Source: Paenibacillus kobensis NBRC 15729 (GTDB lineage: Bacteria; Bacillota; Bacilli; Paenibacillales; Paenibacillaceae). Taken from it: a stretch of 64,000 bases of DNA. The stretch spans positions 36,365 through 100,364 of the forward strand of contig NZ_BILZ01000017.1 of NCBI RefSeq assembly GCF_004000825.1, given 5' to 3'. Both the position numbers and the translations under genes were made by a program. Every line of letters starts with the position of its first letter. Position 1 is the stretch's first letter. The notes beneath the pieces were generated by a model, which was given only the letters and a program-made list of their open reading frames with translations, had not been told where the DNA came from and did no database searches. Of this stretch, positions 27,044 through 35,965 are shown piece after piece.

Positions 27044-27625
27044 ATGAGCAGCTTACAAGATATGAGCACAAGCATCTTTACAATTGAGTGCAGGGATATC
27101 ATTCTGAGGGAGTATCAGGTTGAGGACTTAGACGATCTACAGAATGTTACTTGGCAACCTCACTTCTATGAATTTTTAATAGATTGGAATGTATCCAAGG
27201 AGCAACGGGAAGATTGGATCAAGAATTATGAAATCCCAGATAATGAACGGTTTTTAGAAGCAGTATCCAAAGACGGAGAAATTGGAGAACTGCGTTTGCG
27301 ATTGGGTATAATATCTAAAGAATCTGGGCGGTTTATAGGGGTCTGCGGTACAGCGATGTTGGATAAAGTATCACCTCCCAATAGAGAGATTTATTATGGG
27401 ATCTCTAATGACCACAGAAATAAGGGATACTCTACTCAAGCTGCAAAAGGATTAATCAAATATTTGTTTGATCATACAAACGTTGAGGAACTTATTGCTA
27501 TCGCTCAGATACGTAACCTTCCATCGAATAAAGTGATACAAAATTGCGGGTTTGAATTACAAAGCGATATTGAAATCGAAAATAAGAAATTCAATTATTA
27601 CAAACTTAGAAAGAACCGGCTGTAA
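27044..27625 (+). CDS. GNAT-family N-acetyltransferase
   Basis: This 193-aa protein is of the RimJ/RimL-type acetyltransferase fold. The acetyl-CoA loop is in SNDHRNKGYSTQAAKGL and the typical late motif is NLPSNKVIQNCGFEL. It transfers acetyl from acetyl-CoA to an unknown amine. CAGGAGG precedes the ATG. The gene is AT-rich like the VOC gene before it and ends in a shared terminator. Confidence 0.9.
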   Translation: MSSLQDMSTSIFTIECRDIILREYQVEDLDDLQNVTWQPHFYEFLIDWNVSKEQREDWIKNYEIPDNERFLEAVSKDGEIGELRLRLGIISKESGRFIGVCGTAMLDKVSPPNREIYYGISNDHRNKGYSTQAAKGLIKYLFDHTNVEELIAIAQIRNLPSNKVIQNCGFELQSDIEIENKKFNYYKLRKNRL

Positions 27626-27640
27626 AGCAGGAAACTAAGG

Positions 27641-27667
27641 GGCTGCCACATGGCAGCCTTTTAACTT
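27641..27667. terminator. Terminator between convergent genes
   Basis: GGCTGCCA-CA-TGGCAGCC (27641-27658) is followed by TTTTAACTTTT. It serves the acetyltransferase and probably the convergent GyrI-like gene. Confidence 0.85.
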
Positions 27668-27668
27668 T

Positions 27669-28130
27669 TCAATGAACGTCAGCCACAGGCACACAGATCT
27701 CGCAATAATCGTTGAGCAGCATGTCACCTGCGTATCGTTCAACGATCGGTCTATTATCCAATATGAACCCGCTGCTGTGCAGGTGGGCAGGAATAGTGTG
27801 CCACGCCTGTTGAATGTCTTCCGCTGTGTGTTTAACGGTATAAATCACATAGTTACCGCCGTTAAAAACATGCTCGCCGACGATGGGTTGATCGAGCGTG
27901 AGGTCGCTAGGAATGACGATGCACGCATCATACCGGCAGTTCTCGGGAGGCGTCGTCTGCGGGTTGTCCTGCGGAATGCCAAGCAGGATCGCCGATTCAG
28001 TAAGCAACTGGCGCTCTTGCGCCCATTCTTTTAATTTCCCCATGGCTTGGAGGTTCCCCGGACCATACGGCCCGGTCTGCCTCACATAGGCGAGACGGTA
28101 TTGCGGCAATGTTTCGAGTTTGAATTCCAT
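27669..28130 (-). CDS. GyrI-like small-molecule-binding domain protein
   Basis: This 153-aa protein is a stand-alone AraC-effector-binding/GyrI-like domain (SbmC type), with the opening LETLPQYRLAYVRQTGPYG, the NCRYDACIV strand and a C-terminal EICVPV strand. Stand-alone members bind drugs or inhibit gyrase, and some are hydrolases of toxic compounds; no specific ligand can be named. It has no DNA-binding domain. Confidence 0.88.
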   Translation of the reverse strand: MEFKLETLPQYRLAYVRQTGPYGPGNLQAMGKLKEWAQERQLLTESAILLGIPQDNPQTTPPENCRYDACIVIPSDLTLDQPIVGEHVFNGGNYVIYTVKHTAEDIQQAWHTIPAHLHSSGFILDNRPIVERYAGDMLLNDYCEICVPVADVH

Positions 28131-28220
28131 AGAGTATCATTCCTTTTTATACTATATTTGGTGCAATTCGAATGCTAACATGATATAAAATAATATTCCA
28201 ATTGGAAATTTGTACGTTAC

Positions 28221-28400
28221 GTAGACGCGTCAAATAGGTGCGTTTGGGCACCTAAGTGGCCCGAGGTTGGCGTAGATGCGTCAAATAGGTGCGTCTGGGC
28301 ACCTAAGTGGCCCGAAGTTGGCGTAGACGCGTCAAATAGGTGCGTTTAGGCACCTAAGTGGCCCGAAGTTGGCGTAGATGCGTCAAATAGGTGCGTTGCT
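28221..28400. repeat. 51-bp tandem repeat, about 3.5 copies, with internal hairpin
   Basis: Units start at 28221, 28272, 28323 and 28374 (the last is partial). Each contains the inverted repeat AGGTGC-N6-GCACCT and GTGGCCCGA. Units 1 and 3 carry GACGCGTC while units 2 and 4 carry GATGCGTC, so the array may have grown by two-unit steps. It lies in the 487-bp divergent gap between the GyrI-like gene and the sugar-binding protein gene. Confidence 0.95.
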
Positions 28401-28532
28401 ACGAACGGGACGTTAGTTTTTAAATGTAATTAACTGGTCGATTGTATCGTTTAAACATACCAAGTATGATGAGAGGGATACAAATTTTAAGATACATATT
28501 CAATTTGCAATATGATAAAGAAGTACAACTAA

Positions 28533-28577
28533 TGTTGCAATCTTAGTATAGGCTGCCGAAGGCGAACTCCTTAATAT
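28533..28577 (+). promoter_or_regulatory. Candidate activator site and promoter of the sugar-binding protein gene
   Basis: TGTTGCAATCTTAGTATA (28533-28550) is followed after 21 bases by TAATAT (28572-28577). The permease operon has a copy of this motif with two mismatches, also 21 bases before its -10. The YesN-type regulator encoded between them is the likely binder. Confidence 0.6.
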
Positions 28578-28617
28578 TAGCGATGTAAGCTAACTGATCT
28601 CACAGGGGGAAAACCAG

Positions 28618-30345
28618 ATGAACCAACTAAAAAGAAAACGGCTGCCAGTAGCGCTCATGGCGGGCATGGTGTCGATCATGGCCGTTGCAAGCGGATGCGG
28701 CAGCCAATCATCTGACAGTAAGCCACCGGCGCAATCGGCTACGGGCGAAACGAACAATACGGGCAGCGCGAATACAGATAACGGCAGCGGCTTGAAGGAC
28801 GGCAAGTTCGATCCGCCGGTTACGATCACCTATTTGCGTCCTTGGGGACCGGACGTGAAGTTCAAGTCGGGCGAGGACGAGAACAATAACGTTCATACGA
28901 AGTGGGCGCACGACAAACTGGGGATTGATTTGAAAAATCTATGGACCGCGCCTTCGACGAATAACGCGTTCGAGACGAAGCTTCGCCTGACGCTTGCGAC
29001 GAATGAAAAGATGCCGGACGTCATTTCGTACCGGGGCGATTTCAACCTCGTTCGGGAGCTGATCGATTCGGGCATGTTCATCGATGCGGGCGAATTGTTC
29101 GACAAGTACGCCAGCCAGACTTGGAAAGATGCGATGAACGAGGATCCGACGGTATGGTATCCATACATGGAGGACGGCAAGCGGATCGGTATCCCGATTC
29201 TGGACTATGCGTATAACGGCGATCCGGTCATGTGGATTCGCGAGGATTGGATGCAGAAGCTGGGCCTGTCCGCTCCGAAGACGCTGGACGATCTGGAGAA
29301 AGTGATGGAGGCGTTCACGAACCAAGATCCGGACGGCAATGGCAAGAAGGATACGTACGGTCTTGCAATCGGCTTCAAGAACTGGATTAATACGTGGATG
29401 TCGGATGCGGGTTGGGTATTCGGTGCCTATGGCACGATGCCGAACCAGTGGAACAAGAAGGCGGACGGCACGCTGGAGTACGGCTCGGTAACGGAAGGCG
29501 CGAAGCAAGCGCTCGGCACGCTGCAAAGCTGGATGTCCAAAGGCTATCTGCCTCAAGAGGCGGGGTTGTACGACGAGGCGAAGGCGGCGGAAGACTTCAC
29601 GGCAGGCAAAGCAGGTATCGTCGTCGGCCCGCACTGGATGCCGGCATGGCCGCTTGAGGACGTTAAGAAAAACAATAAGGACGCGCAGTACAAGGCTTAT
29701 CCGATCCCATCGGGTCCAGACGGCAAAGCGGGCAGACGCGGAACGCCGAATGGCAACGGCGTTGTTCTGATCAACAAAGACATGGCTAATCCAGAAGCGT
29801 TCTTTACCTATCAGAACTACCTGTTCGACAACTACGCGAACCCGAAGGCCGGCGGGGAATTCGAGAACGGTCTGGCGGAAGGCTATGATTATGCGATGGT
29901 GGACGGCAAGCCGGTGACGGATGTAGCCATCACGGGCGGCTATGCGCCGGAGAAATACACGCTTACATTCGATGGTGCGCGTATTCCAAGCCTGAACATG
30001 GCGGCATTGTCCAAGATTGCGGGCGGCGAAGCTCCGTCAACGCCGTTTGAGAAAAAGCTTGCCTCCAGCACGTCGAAGGCGATGCTCGAAGCAGCTTCGA
30101 TCGTAATGAGCCAGAAGGACATCGTTATTCCGTCCATGTTCACAGGTGCGCCGACGGCAACGATGCAGACGAGCAACGATATTCTGGCTAAGCTGGAGAA
30201 AGATACGGTATCGCAAATCATTTACGGCAAGCTGTCGCTTGATGCATTCGATAAATTTGTCGACAAGTGGAAATCTTCCGGCGGCGACCAAATTACGAAG
30301 GAAGTCAACGAGTGGTACCAATCCGTTAGCGGCGGAGCAAAATAA
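28618..30345 (+). CDS. Extracellular sugar-binding lipoprotein (LplA-type ABC component)
   Basis: This 575-aa protein has a lipoprotein signal with lipobox VASGC (Cys27), a Ser/Thr/Gly-rich tether, and a two-lobed solute-binding fold of the large family-1 type common in Paenibacillus. A calcium-loop-like DPDGNGKKD sits about residue 237. It would capture oligosaccharides outside the cell and deliver them to the two permeases at 33.9-35.8 kb. Nearby GH16 enzymes suggest beta-glucan oligosaccharides. The ribosome site is AGGGGGAAA. No ATPase is encoded here, so a shared MsmX-type ATPase elsewhere must power it. Confidence 0.93.
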   Translation: MNQLKRKRLPVALMAGMVSIMAVASGCGSQSSDSKPPAQSATGETNNTGSANTDNGSGLKDGKFDPPVTITYLRPWGPDVKFKSGEDENNNVHTKWAHDKLGIDLKNLWTAPSTNNAFETKLRLTLATNEKMPDVISYRGDFNLVRELIDSGMFIDAGELFDKYASQTWKDAMNEDPTVWYPYMEDGKRIGIPILDYAYNGDPVMWIREDWMQKLGLSAPKTLDDLEKVMEAFTNQDPDGNGKKDTYGLAIGFKNWINTWMSDAGWVFGAYGTMPNQWNKKADGTLEYGSVTEGAKQALGTLQSWMSKGYLPQEAGLYDEAKAAEDFTAGKAGIVVGPHWMPAWPLEDVKKNNKDAQYKAYPIPSGPDGKAGRRGTPNGNGVVLINKDMANPEAFFTYQNYLFDNYANPKAGGEFENGLAEGYDYAMVDGKPVTDVAITGGYAPEKYTLTFDGARIPSLNMAALSKIAGGEAPSTPFEKKLASSTSKAMLEAASIVMSQKDIVIPSMFTGAPTATMQTSNDILAKLEKDTVSQIIYGKLSLDAFDKFVDKWKSSGGDQITKEVNEWYQSVSGGAK

Positions 30346-30370
30346 GAATCAGATAGCCGGCGTAACGAAG

Positions 30371-30416
30371 AAGCCGATGCCCAAGGTCGTCATTGACCTG
30401 AGGCATCGGCTTTTTG
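30371..30416. terminator. Two-way terminator
   Basis: AAGCCGATGCC (30371-30381) and GGCATCGGCTT (30402-30412) form a perfect stem with a smaller inner stem (AGGTC/GACCT), followed by T-run on the plus strand. It separates the binding-protein gene from the convergent regulator gene. Confidence 0.85.
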
Positions 30417-30431
30417 CTGCGCTTATCGACG

Positions 30432-32078
30432 TTAAGTTTGCGCTTGATCGCGGTATTCCTGCGGCGTTACCTCGAAAAACTTCTTGAATACGCGAATGAA
30501 GTAGGCGGTGTTGTTATAGCCAACCGCCTCGGCAATCTCGAGCACTTTGGACGGTGTCGTGCGGAGGAGGAAAGCCGCCTTCTCCATTCGAAGCCGATAG
30601 ACGTATTCCGTCAGCGCTTCGCCCGTTTCGGCCTTGTACACCTTCGACAGGTATACGGGATGCAGATGGACATGATCGGCAATCGCCGGCAGCGATACGT
30701 CGCCAGCGAGACGGAAATCGACAAAGCTGCGGACGCTGCGGACAATGGTGCTATGATTGTCCTTCTGCTCTTGCACGGCATCCTCCTTGATACGGTGCAG
30801 AATCCGGATCGACCAATCCATCAGCTGCGTTGCCGTGGTGTACGTCGGCGTACGGAAGTATTTCACCTCTTCGGGCGGCAGCATGTTCGACAGCTGTCTG
30901 CCGTTCTTATGAATAATGTACGCGAAGGCGCCCGCGAGCAGATGATACGTCTCAATGAGCTGCTCGGAAATGTCCTGGCCGGCATCTTCTTGAAGCAAGC
31001 CGCGGAAGATGTGCAGAATCTTATGCTCCACGTCCTCGAATCGTCCTGCATCCAGCAAGCTGTGCAGGGTAGGGGGCTCATACAGCGGCCATACGGTATG
31101 CACAGATCGCTGCGAGGATGGCTCAGGGGCCGAGGTGACGAACAAGCCCTGGCCTTGTCCCATATGCCTGCGCATAGTGACGACCGCATGCTCATACATT
31201 TGCTGCGTTTGAGAAGGGAACACTCCCCAGCCGCCGACGAGAACGGATATGCCGCCCTTCAGGTATGTGTGTACGTTCGTCTGAATTTGAGCGGCATACC
31301 GCTCGAGAAGCAGCTTCGGATGCTGCTTGTCGGACGGATAGGACGATCCATTGACGCTGCGCGGCTTGACGACGAACACGATATATTCGTGAGCATCCCT
31401 CGTATGCCAGATTTCATAATCGCCGTGCATCAGCTCGTTCACGATATTGCAGATTGCGTATTCCATCAGCGCAAGATCTTGGACGGGAAGCTCGGCGAAA
31501 TACTCCTCCATCCGAATAAGCATCATGCCGGTATGATCGCCAGCGGCGAAAGGCAGATCGAGCAGCTTCATTTTATCGGCTAACGAGCTGTCCGAGTACG
31601 ACTTGCCCTGCAGGAGCTCATTGAGCGTATTCGAGCGGAGCAGCGGCAAATTTTCTTGAAACGCATACAGCGCCTTCCGGACGGAAGCGACTTCTGCCCA
31701 CTTGCTGCGAATTTGATCCCCGACGCGCTTCACGGAATGAATCAGGTCATCGTCGCTGACGGGCTTGAGCAAATAATCGAACGTTTGCTGCGTAATCGCT
31801 TGCTTCGCGTATTCGAAATCGGCATAGCCGGACAACAAAATCGAACGAATATGGGGCCATCGTTCATGCAGGATTGTAATGAGTTCAATGCCCGACATGC
31901 CAGGCATGCGGATATCGGTAATGACGATATCGATCGGATGCTTGTCCAGAATGTCCAGCGCCATTGCGCCGGATAATGCCTCATGCACCGTACCGATTCC
32001 GCATGTCTCCCAGGGAATCGTCTCCGCGAGCGTCTCCACCACCCAACGCTCATCGTCTACCAATAAAAGCTGCAACAT
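30432..32078 (-). CDS. AraC-type response regulator (YesN family)
   Basis: This 548-aa regulator has a receiver domain (residues 1-120, Asp55 in TDIRMPG), a long middle region and a C-terminal AraC DNA-binding domain (about the last 100 residues) with two helix-turn-helices, seen in LPAIADHVHLHPVYLSKVYK and the VGYNNTAYFIRVFKKF stretch. I favour the ATG at 32078 behind AGGTG; a GTG at 32087 directly after the kinase stop is possible. It is cotranscribed with the sensor kinase and lies inside the sugar-uptake locus, whose promoters it probably activates. Confidence 0.92.
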   Translation of the reverse strand: MLQLLLVDDERWVVETLAETIPWETCGIGTVHEALSGAMALDILDKHPIDIVITDIRMPGMSGIELITILHERWPHIRSILLSGYADFEYAKQAITQQTFDYLLKPVSDDDLIHSVKRVGDQIRSKWAEVASVRKALYAFQENLPLLRSNTLNELLQGKSYSDSSLADKMKLLDLPFAAGDHTGMMLIRMEEYFAELPVQDLALMEYAICNIVNELMHGDYEIWHTRDAHEYIVFVVKPRSVNGSSYPSDKQHPKLLLERYAAQIQTNVHTYLKGGISVLVGGWGVFPSQTQQMYEHAVVTMRRHMGQGQGLFVTSAPEPSSQRSVHTVWPLYEPPTLHSLLDAGRFEDVEHKILHIFRGLLQEDAGQDISEQLIETYHLLAGAFAYIIHKNGRQLSNMLPPEEVKYFRTPTYTTATQLMDWSIRILHRIKEDAVQEQKDNHSTIVRSVRSFVDFRLAGDVSLPAIADHVHLHPVYLSKVYKAETGEALTEYVYRLRMEKAAFLLRTTPSKVLEIAEAVGYNNTAYFIRVFKKFFEVTPQEYRDQAQT

Positions 32079-32087
32079 TTGATTCAC

Positions 32088-33797
32088 CTACTCTTTCTTA
32101 TGGTCTTTCCAAGTAATCACGGTTCGGACTCCGCCTAAGCTGGAGCGGGAATAGGACAAGCCCGCCTCCTCGCCAAAAAGATGGGTCAGCCTTTGATGCA
32201 CGTTCCACGTCCCGCAGCCCATGTTCTCGTCAAGCGGCTTGGTCAAATTGCGCTGCAGCTGGGCCAATGCTTCTTCCGTCATGCCGACCCCGCTGTCATC
32301 GACCGTAATGGTGCAGAATCCGTCCTCGTACGTCCCGGCTATTCGAATCGCGCCGCTCTCGGCCCGTGGCTCTAAGCCATGAATAATCGCGTTCTCGATG
32401 ACCGGCTGCAGCGTTAGACGGGTTATCGACTTATCCAGCAAGCAATCTGGAATATCGATCGTATAAGTCATGCGCTCGATCCGAAGCGATTGAATGCTTA
32501 AATAGTTATTCACCATGTTGAGCTCGTCCCGGACCGTGGCGAGATCGTTCTCCGAACGGGTAATGTACCGGAAATATTCACCCAGATTGAGCGACATGGC
32601 GACGACGGCCTCTTCGTTCCTCATGCGCGCCATATTTTTGATAAAGAACAGGCAGTTGTACAGAAAATGCGGATCGATCTGGGATTGCAGCTGCTTCAGT
32701 GTCGCTTCGCGCCGCCGCAGCTTCTCTTCGTACACGTTCTCGATCAGCTCTTGAATCCGCCCCGCCATGATGTTGAAGCGGCCGATGAGCAGGCTGAATT
32801 CGGAATTTCCTTTCGGACTGAGCCGGACGGAGAAGTCACCCGACGATACCCTCATCGTGCCTCGAACGAGCTGCAGGAGCGGAACTTGAACGCTTCGGTA
32901 GATGGCGAATACGACAACGAGACTCATCACGAGTAGGACTGCGATCGACGAATAGAACAGAGTGCGGCTATTCGTGATCGGGCTCAAAATACGCTGTACC
33001 GGCACATAGTCGACGTAATACCAATCCAGGCTTGCCGACCTCATGTACGACACGTAATATTCGGTGCCGCTTAGCTTCGTTTTGAAGCCGCCGTTGTCCG
33101 ACAGCGATACGGTGTTCAGCTGCTTCGCCAATTCCGCGATTAAGCCTTCGTTAGCCGAACCGTTGCGGAGCGTTCCGAATCCGGCATGGAAGAGAAATGG
33201 ATCGCCGCTATTGTTCACTTTGTTCTGGTCGAGGAGGGCGGTCAACTGACTGACCGGGAAGCTGATCTTCGAGATGAGCCGCGCGCTGCCCGGATTGGAC
33301 CATGCCGAGATCGGATCGGTCGCGTACCACGTGAAGCTGCCTCCCCCGAAATGCCAGGTGCGAGGGAACGGCTTCGAGAACTCCTTCTCATCGTATGTAT
33401 ACGCGTTGTAATAGTCGGTCGAGATGACCTCGCTTTTGCGCGGGAAATAAAGCGTAATAACGGAATGCCAACGGCTCGCCGCCGTATACAGATTCATTTT
33501 CTCCAGCACAGCGCTGCTCAGCTTAACGTGGTCATACGAGTTGCCGGTGTCCGGCTGTTGAAACTCTTGGATGCTGGAGTCCTGACCGATCGAGACGCCA
33601 TATAGCGAAAGCTGGTAAATATTCGATTCTACCTGCGAGGCGAACATCGACAGCCGGTTGTTCGTGTTGCTTTGAATCTCGTTCTCGATAACGCTTACAC
33701 TTTCTTCGCTGGAGTAGGTGTAGAGCGAGATGACCGGGATGAGAAGCAGCAGGACGAGGAGTGAGATTTTGGTGAAAACATTAGAACGCCACCGCAT
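32088..33797 (-). CDS. Sensor histidine kinase (YesM family)
   Basis: This 569-aa membrane kinase has helices near residues 10-30 and 285-305 around a large extracytoplasmic sensor domain, a HAMP linker, a His-kinase domain with the phosphorylated His in QSQIDPHFLYN, and an ATPase domain ending with DSGVGM and GTWNVHQRL motifs. It should sense an extracellular sugar, possibly through the binding lipoprotein, and phosphorylate the YesN-type partner. GGAGGATG lies upstream of the ATG within a perfect palindrome (33798-33811) that may fold over the ribosome site. Confidence 0.93.
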   Translation of the reverse strand: MRWRSNVFTKISLLVLLLLIPVISLYTYSSEESVSVIENEIQSNTNNRLSMFASQVESNIYQLSLYGVSIGQDSSIQEFQQPDTGNSYDHVKLSSAVLEKMNLYTAASRWHSVITLYFPRKSEVISTDYYNAYTYDEKEFSKPFPRTWHFGGGSFTWYATDPISAWSNPGSARLISKISFPVSQLTALLDQNKVNNSGDPFLFHAGFGTLRNGSANEGLIAELAKQLNTVSLSDNGGFKTKLSGTEYYVSYMRSASLDWYYVDYVPVQRILSPITNSRTLFYSSIAVLLVMSLVVVFAIYRSVQVPLLQLVRGTMRVSSGDFSVRLSPKGNSEFSLLIGRFNIMAGRIQELIENVYEEKLRRREATLKQLQSQIDPHFLYNCLFFIKNMARMRNEEAVVAMSLNLGEYFRYITRSENDLATVRDELNMVNNYLSIQSLRIERMTYTIDIPDCLLDKSITRLTLQPVIENAIIHGLEPRAESGAIRIAGTYEDGFCTITVDDSGVGMTEEALAQLQRNLTKPLDENMGCGTWNVHQRLTHLFGEEAGLSYSRSSLGGVRTVITWKDHKKE

Positions 33798-33836
33798 GAG
33801 GATGCATCCTCCATTTAGTTAAAATATCAATACTGT

Positions 33837-33881
33837 TGTTGCAATATTAGGATATAGTCCGGGAATTACCGTTGCTATAAT
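33837..33881 (+). promoter_or_regulatory. Candidate activator site and promoter of the permease operon
   Basis: TGTTGCAATATTAGGATA (33837-33854) is followed after 21 bases by TATAAT (33876-33881). It matches the motif in front of the binding-protein gene in 16 of 18 positions. It lies in the divergent gap with the YesM/YesN operon. Confidence 0.65.
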
Positions 33882-33944
33882 AAATATATTACAAGTGATG
33901 TGGGATGAAAAGAAAAATATTTGTAAGAACATGGAGGTATTTAG

Positions 33945-34898
33945 TTGAAAGAATTAACAATAAATCGAGAGAGTGAACAGCTGTCTTTGAAAATAAGTAG
34001 AAAAAAATGGGATATTAAAAGAAATTGGCCGTTACATATGATGCTGGTTCCTGCTATTATACTGACGATTGTTTTTCAATATTTACCGATGGCCGGCATC
34101 GTGATCGCGTTTCAGGATTTTAAACCGTGGCTGGGCCTCACCGGCTCCAAGTGGGTGGGGCTGGACAACTTCCGCTTCCTGTTCAAGTATCCCGATATCG
34201 ACCAGGTGATCTGGAATACGTTCATTATCGCTTTCTTCAAAATGGCTGCGGGCTTGGTCGTTCCTTTCCTGTTCGCCGTTCTGCTGAACGAAGTGCGAAA
34301 TATCGGATTCAAGCGGATGACGCAGACGCTCGTATACTTGCCGCATTTTCTGTCGTGGGTCATTCTGGGCGGCATATTGCTCGATATATTGGCTCCGGAC
34401 GGAGGAATGGTGAATAAGCTGGTCACGGCGCTCGGGGGCAAACCAGTATTTTTCCTCGGGGACGGGGATTGGTTCCGGGTGACGATTATCGTCAGCGACG
34501 TATGGAAGGAGTTCGGCTTCGGGACGATCGTGTTCCTGGCTTCGCTGGCAGGCATCAATCCGGCCCTCTACGAAGCGGCGGAGGTCGACGGCGCGACGAG
34601 GCTGAGGCAGACGATTCATATTACGTTTCCTGCGCTGATGCCGATGGCGATCGTGCTAGGAACGCTGTCGATCGGCAATATATTGAATGCCGGGTTCGAC
34701 CAAGTATTCAATCTGTACAACCCGCTCGTATACGAGAAGGGAGATATTATCGATACGTTCGTCTACCGGCTCGGCATCTTGAATGGCAAGATGAGCTTCG
34801 CAACGACCGTTGGCTTGTTCAAATCAGTCGTCGGCACAGTTCTGATCGTTCTATCCTACCGGCTGGCTTATAAGCTTGCGAACTATCGAGTGTTCTAG
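33945..34898 (+). CDS. Sugar ABC transporter permease (LplB/YteP type)
   Basis: This 317-aa permease has six membrane helices and the cytoplasmic EAA loop EAAEVDGATRLRQ that docks the ATPase. The long N-terminal cytoplasmic stretch and RNWPLHMMLVPA start are usual for the LplB group. It begins at a TTG with GGAGG upstream. The first 40 codons are clearly AT-richer than the rest. It pairs with the next gene and the lipoprotein at 28.6 kb. Confidence 0.93.
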   Translation: MKELTINRESEQLSLKISRKKWDIKRNWPLHMMLVPAIILTIVFQYLPMAGIVIAFQDFKPWLGLTGSKWVGLDNFRFLFKYPDIDQVIWNTFIIAFFKMAAGLVVPFLFAVLLNEVRNIGFKRMTQTLVYLPHFLSWVILGGILLDILAPDGGMVNKLVTALGGKPVFFLGDGDWFRVTIIVSDVWKEFGFGTIVFLASLAGINPALYEAAEVDGATRLRQTIHITFPALMPMAIVLGTLSIGNILNAGFDQVFNLYNPLVYEKGDIIDTFVYRLGILNGKMSFATTVGLFKSVVGTVLIVLSYRLAYKLANYRVF

Positions 34899-34954
34899 AA
34901 GAGGTTCAAGCGTCGTCTTCCGATGCGGTTAACTATTTAGGAGGTTTATATTTT

Positions 34955-35833
34955 ATGTACCACAAAACGCTTGGATACCGGCTGTTCAGTGCAGGGAACT
35001 ATTTGATGCTGGGGGCCATTGCACTGCTGTGCGTTCTTCCGATCATTCATATCCTTGCCGTTTCGTTCAGCAGCATGGCGCCGGCCTCTTCGAACCTTGT
35101 CGGCTTCTGGCCGAAGGGATTTACGACGGATGCTTATGAGAAGACGTTCGGCAATACGAACTTCCTTCAATCGCTGTGGATATCGGTGCAGCGAACGATA
35201 TTGGCGACTGTTATCGGCATGGTGCTCGTCCTGCTGACGGCATTTCCATTGTCCAAAGAAGAGCACGCGTTCAGAGGACGTTCGATATACATTTGGTTTT
35301 TTGTCTTTACGCTGTTGTTCAGCGGCGGACTTATTCCAAGCTACATTCTCGTACAAAAACTGGGCCTGATGAATTCCATCTGGGCGCTGATTCTGCCCGG
35401 TGCGGTATCGGTGTGGAACATCATTCTGATGATGAACTTCTTCAAGGGACTGCCGCGGGAACTGGAAGAGGCGGCTTACTTGGACGGAGCGGGCCAACTG
35501 AAGACGCTCGTCCTCGTCTTCGTCCCGCTGTCCATGCCCGCAATCGCGACGCTGTCGCTGTTCACGATGGTGTATCAGTGGAACTCGTGGTTCGACGGCA
35601 TGATCTACATGTCGGATACGAAGCACTATCCGCTAGCTTCGCTTCTCCAGACGATTATCGTGCAGCAGGATTTCTCCAAAATCAACGTCGATCCGAAGCA
35701 ACTGGAGAACATCTCGCAGCGTACGGTACGGGCGGCGCAAATTTTCATCGGGGCATTGCCGATCCTGCTCGTTTATCCGTTCCTTCAACGGTTTTTCGTT
35801 AAGGGCATGGTAATTGGGGCAGTGAAAGAGTAG
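34955..35833 (+). CDS. Sugar ABC transporter permease (LplC/YtcP type)
   Basis: This 292-aa permease has six helices and the EAA loop EAAYLDGAGQLKT. It starts MYHKTLGYRLFSAGNYLML, typical of the YtcP group, with AGGAGG upstream, and ends GMVIGAVKE, a C-terminal motif shared by this group. Together with the preceding permease it forms the membrane channel of an oligosaccharide importer. Confidence 0.94.
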   Translation: MYHKTLGYRLFSAGNYLMLGAIALLCVLPIIHILAVSFSSMAPASSNLVGFWPKGFTTDAYEKTFGNTNFLQSLWISVQRTILATVIGMVLVLLTAFPLSKEEHAFRGRSIYIWFFVFTLLFSGGLIPSYILVQKLGLMNSIWALILPGAVSVWNIILMMNFFKGLPRELEEAAYLDGAGQLKTLVLVFVPLSMPAIATLSLFTMVYQWNSWFDGMIYMSDTKHYPLASLLQTIIVQQDFSKINVDPKQLENISQRTVRAAQIFIGALPILLVYPFLQRFFVKGMVIGAVKE

Positions 35834-35851
35834 TTCATTTTGGGAGAGAGC

Positions 35852-35890
35852 CGTGCATAGGGCCGCGCAAGCGGCCTCATGCACGTTTTA
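35852..35890 (+). terminator. Terminator of the permease operon
   Basis: CGTGCAT (35852-35858) and GGCCGC pair with GCGGCC and ATGCACG (35879-35885) around a GCAA loop, followed by TTTTAT. Confidence 0.85.
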
Positions 35891-35932
35891 TACATTGTTG
35901 TTGAATACTGCTCTCGCGTATTCGAAGTTTAC

Positions 35933-35945
35933 AAGTGTCACACTT
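35933..35945. promoter_or_regulatory. Perfect palindrome just upstream of the SLH-GH16 gene
   Basis: AAGTGT-C-ACACTT lies about 20 bp before the start codon. It could be an operator or a small leader hairpin near the ribosome site. No regulator is indicated. Confidence 0.4.
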
Positions 35946-35965
35946 ATCTTTAGGGGGATATGACA

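Noticed and set aside
28221..28400. CRISPR-like or peptide-coding repeat
   Set aside because: Whole 51-bp units are conserved, there is no spacer diversity, and the only open frame is stopped in unit 3.
30414..31583. Plus-strand frame of about 390 codons
   Set aside because: It lies opposite the AraC-type regulator, whose receiver and helix-turn-helix motifs are clear; the plus frame has no ribosome site or recognisable motif.
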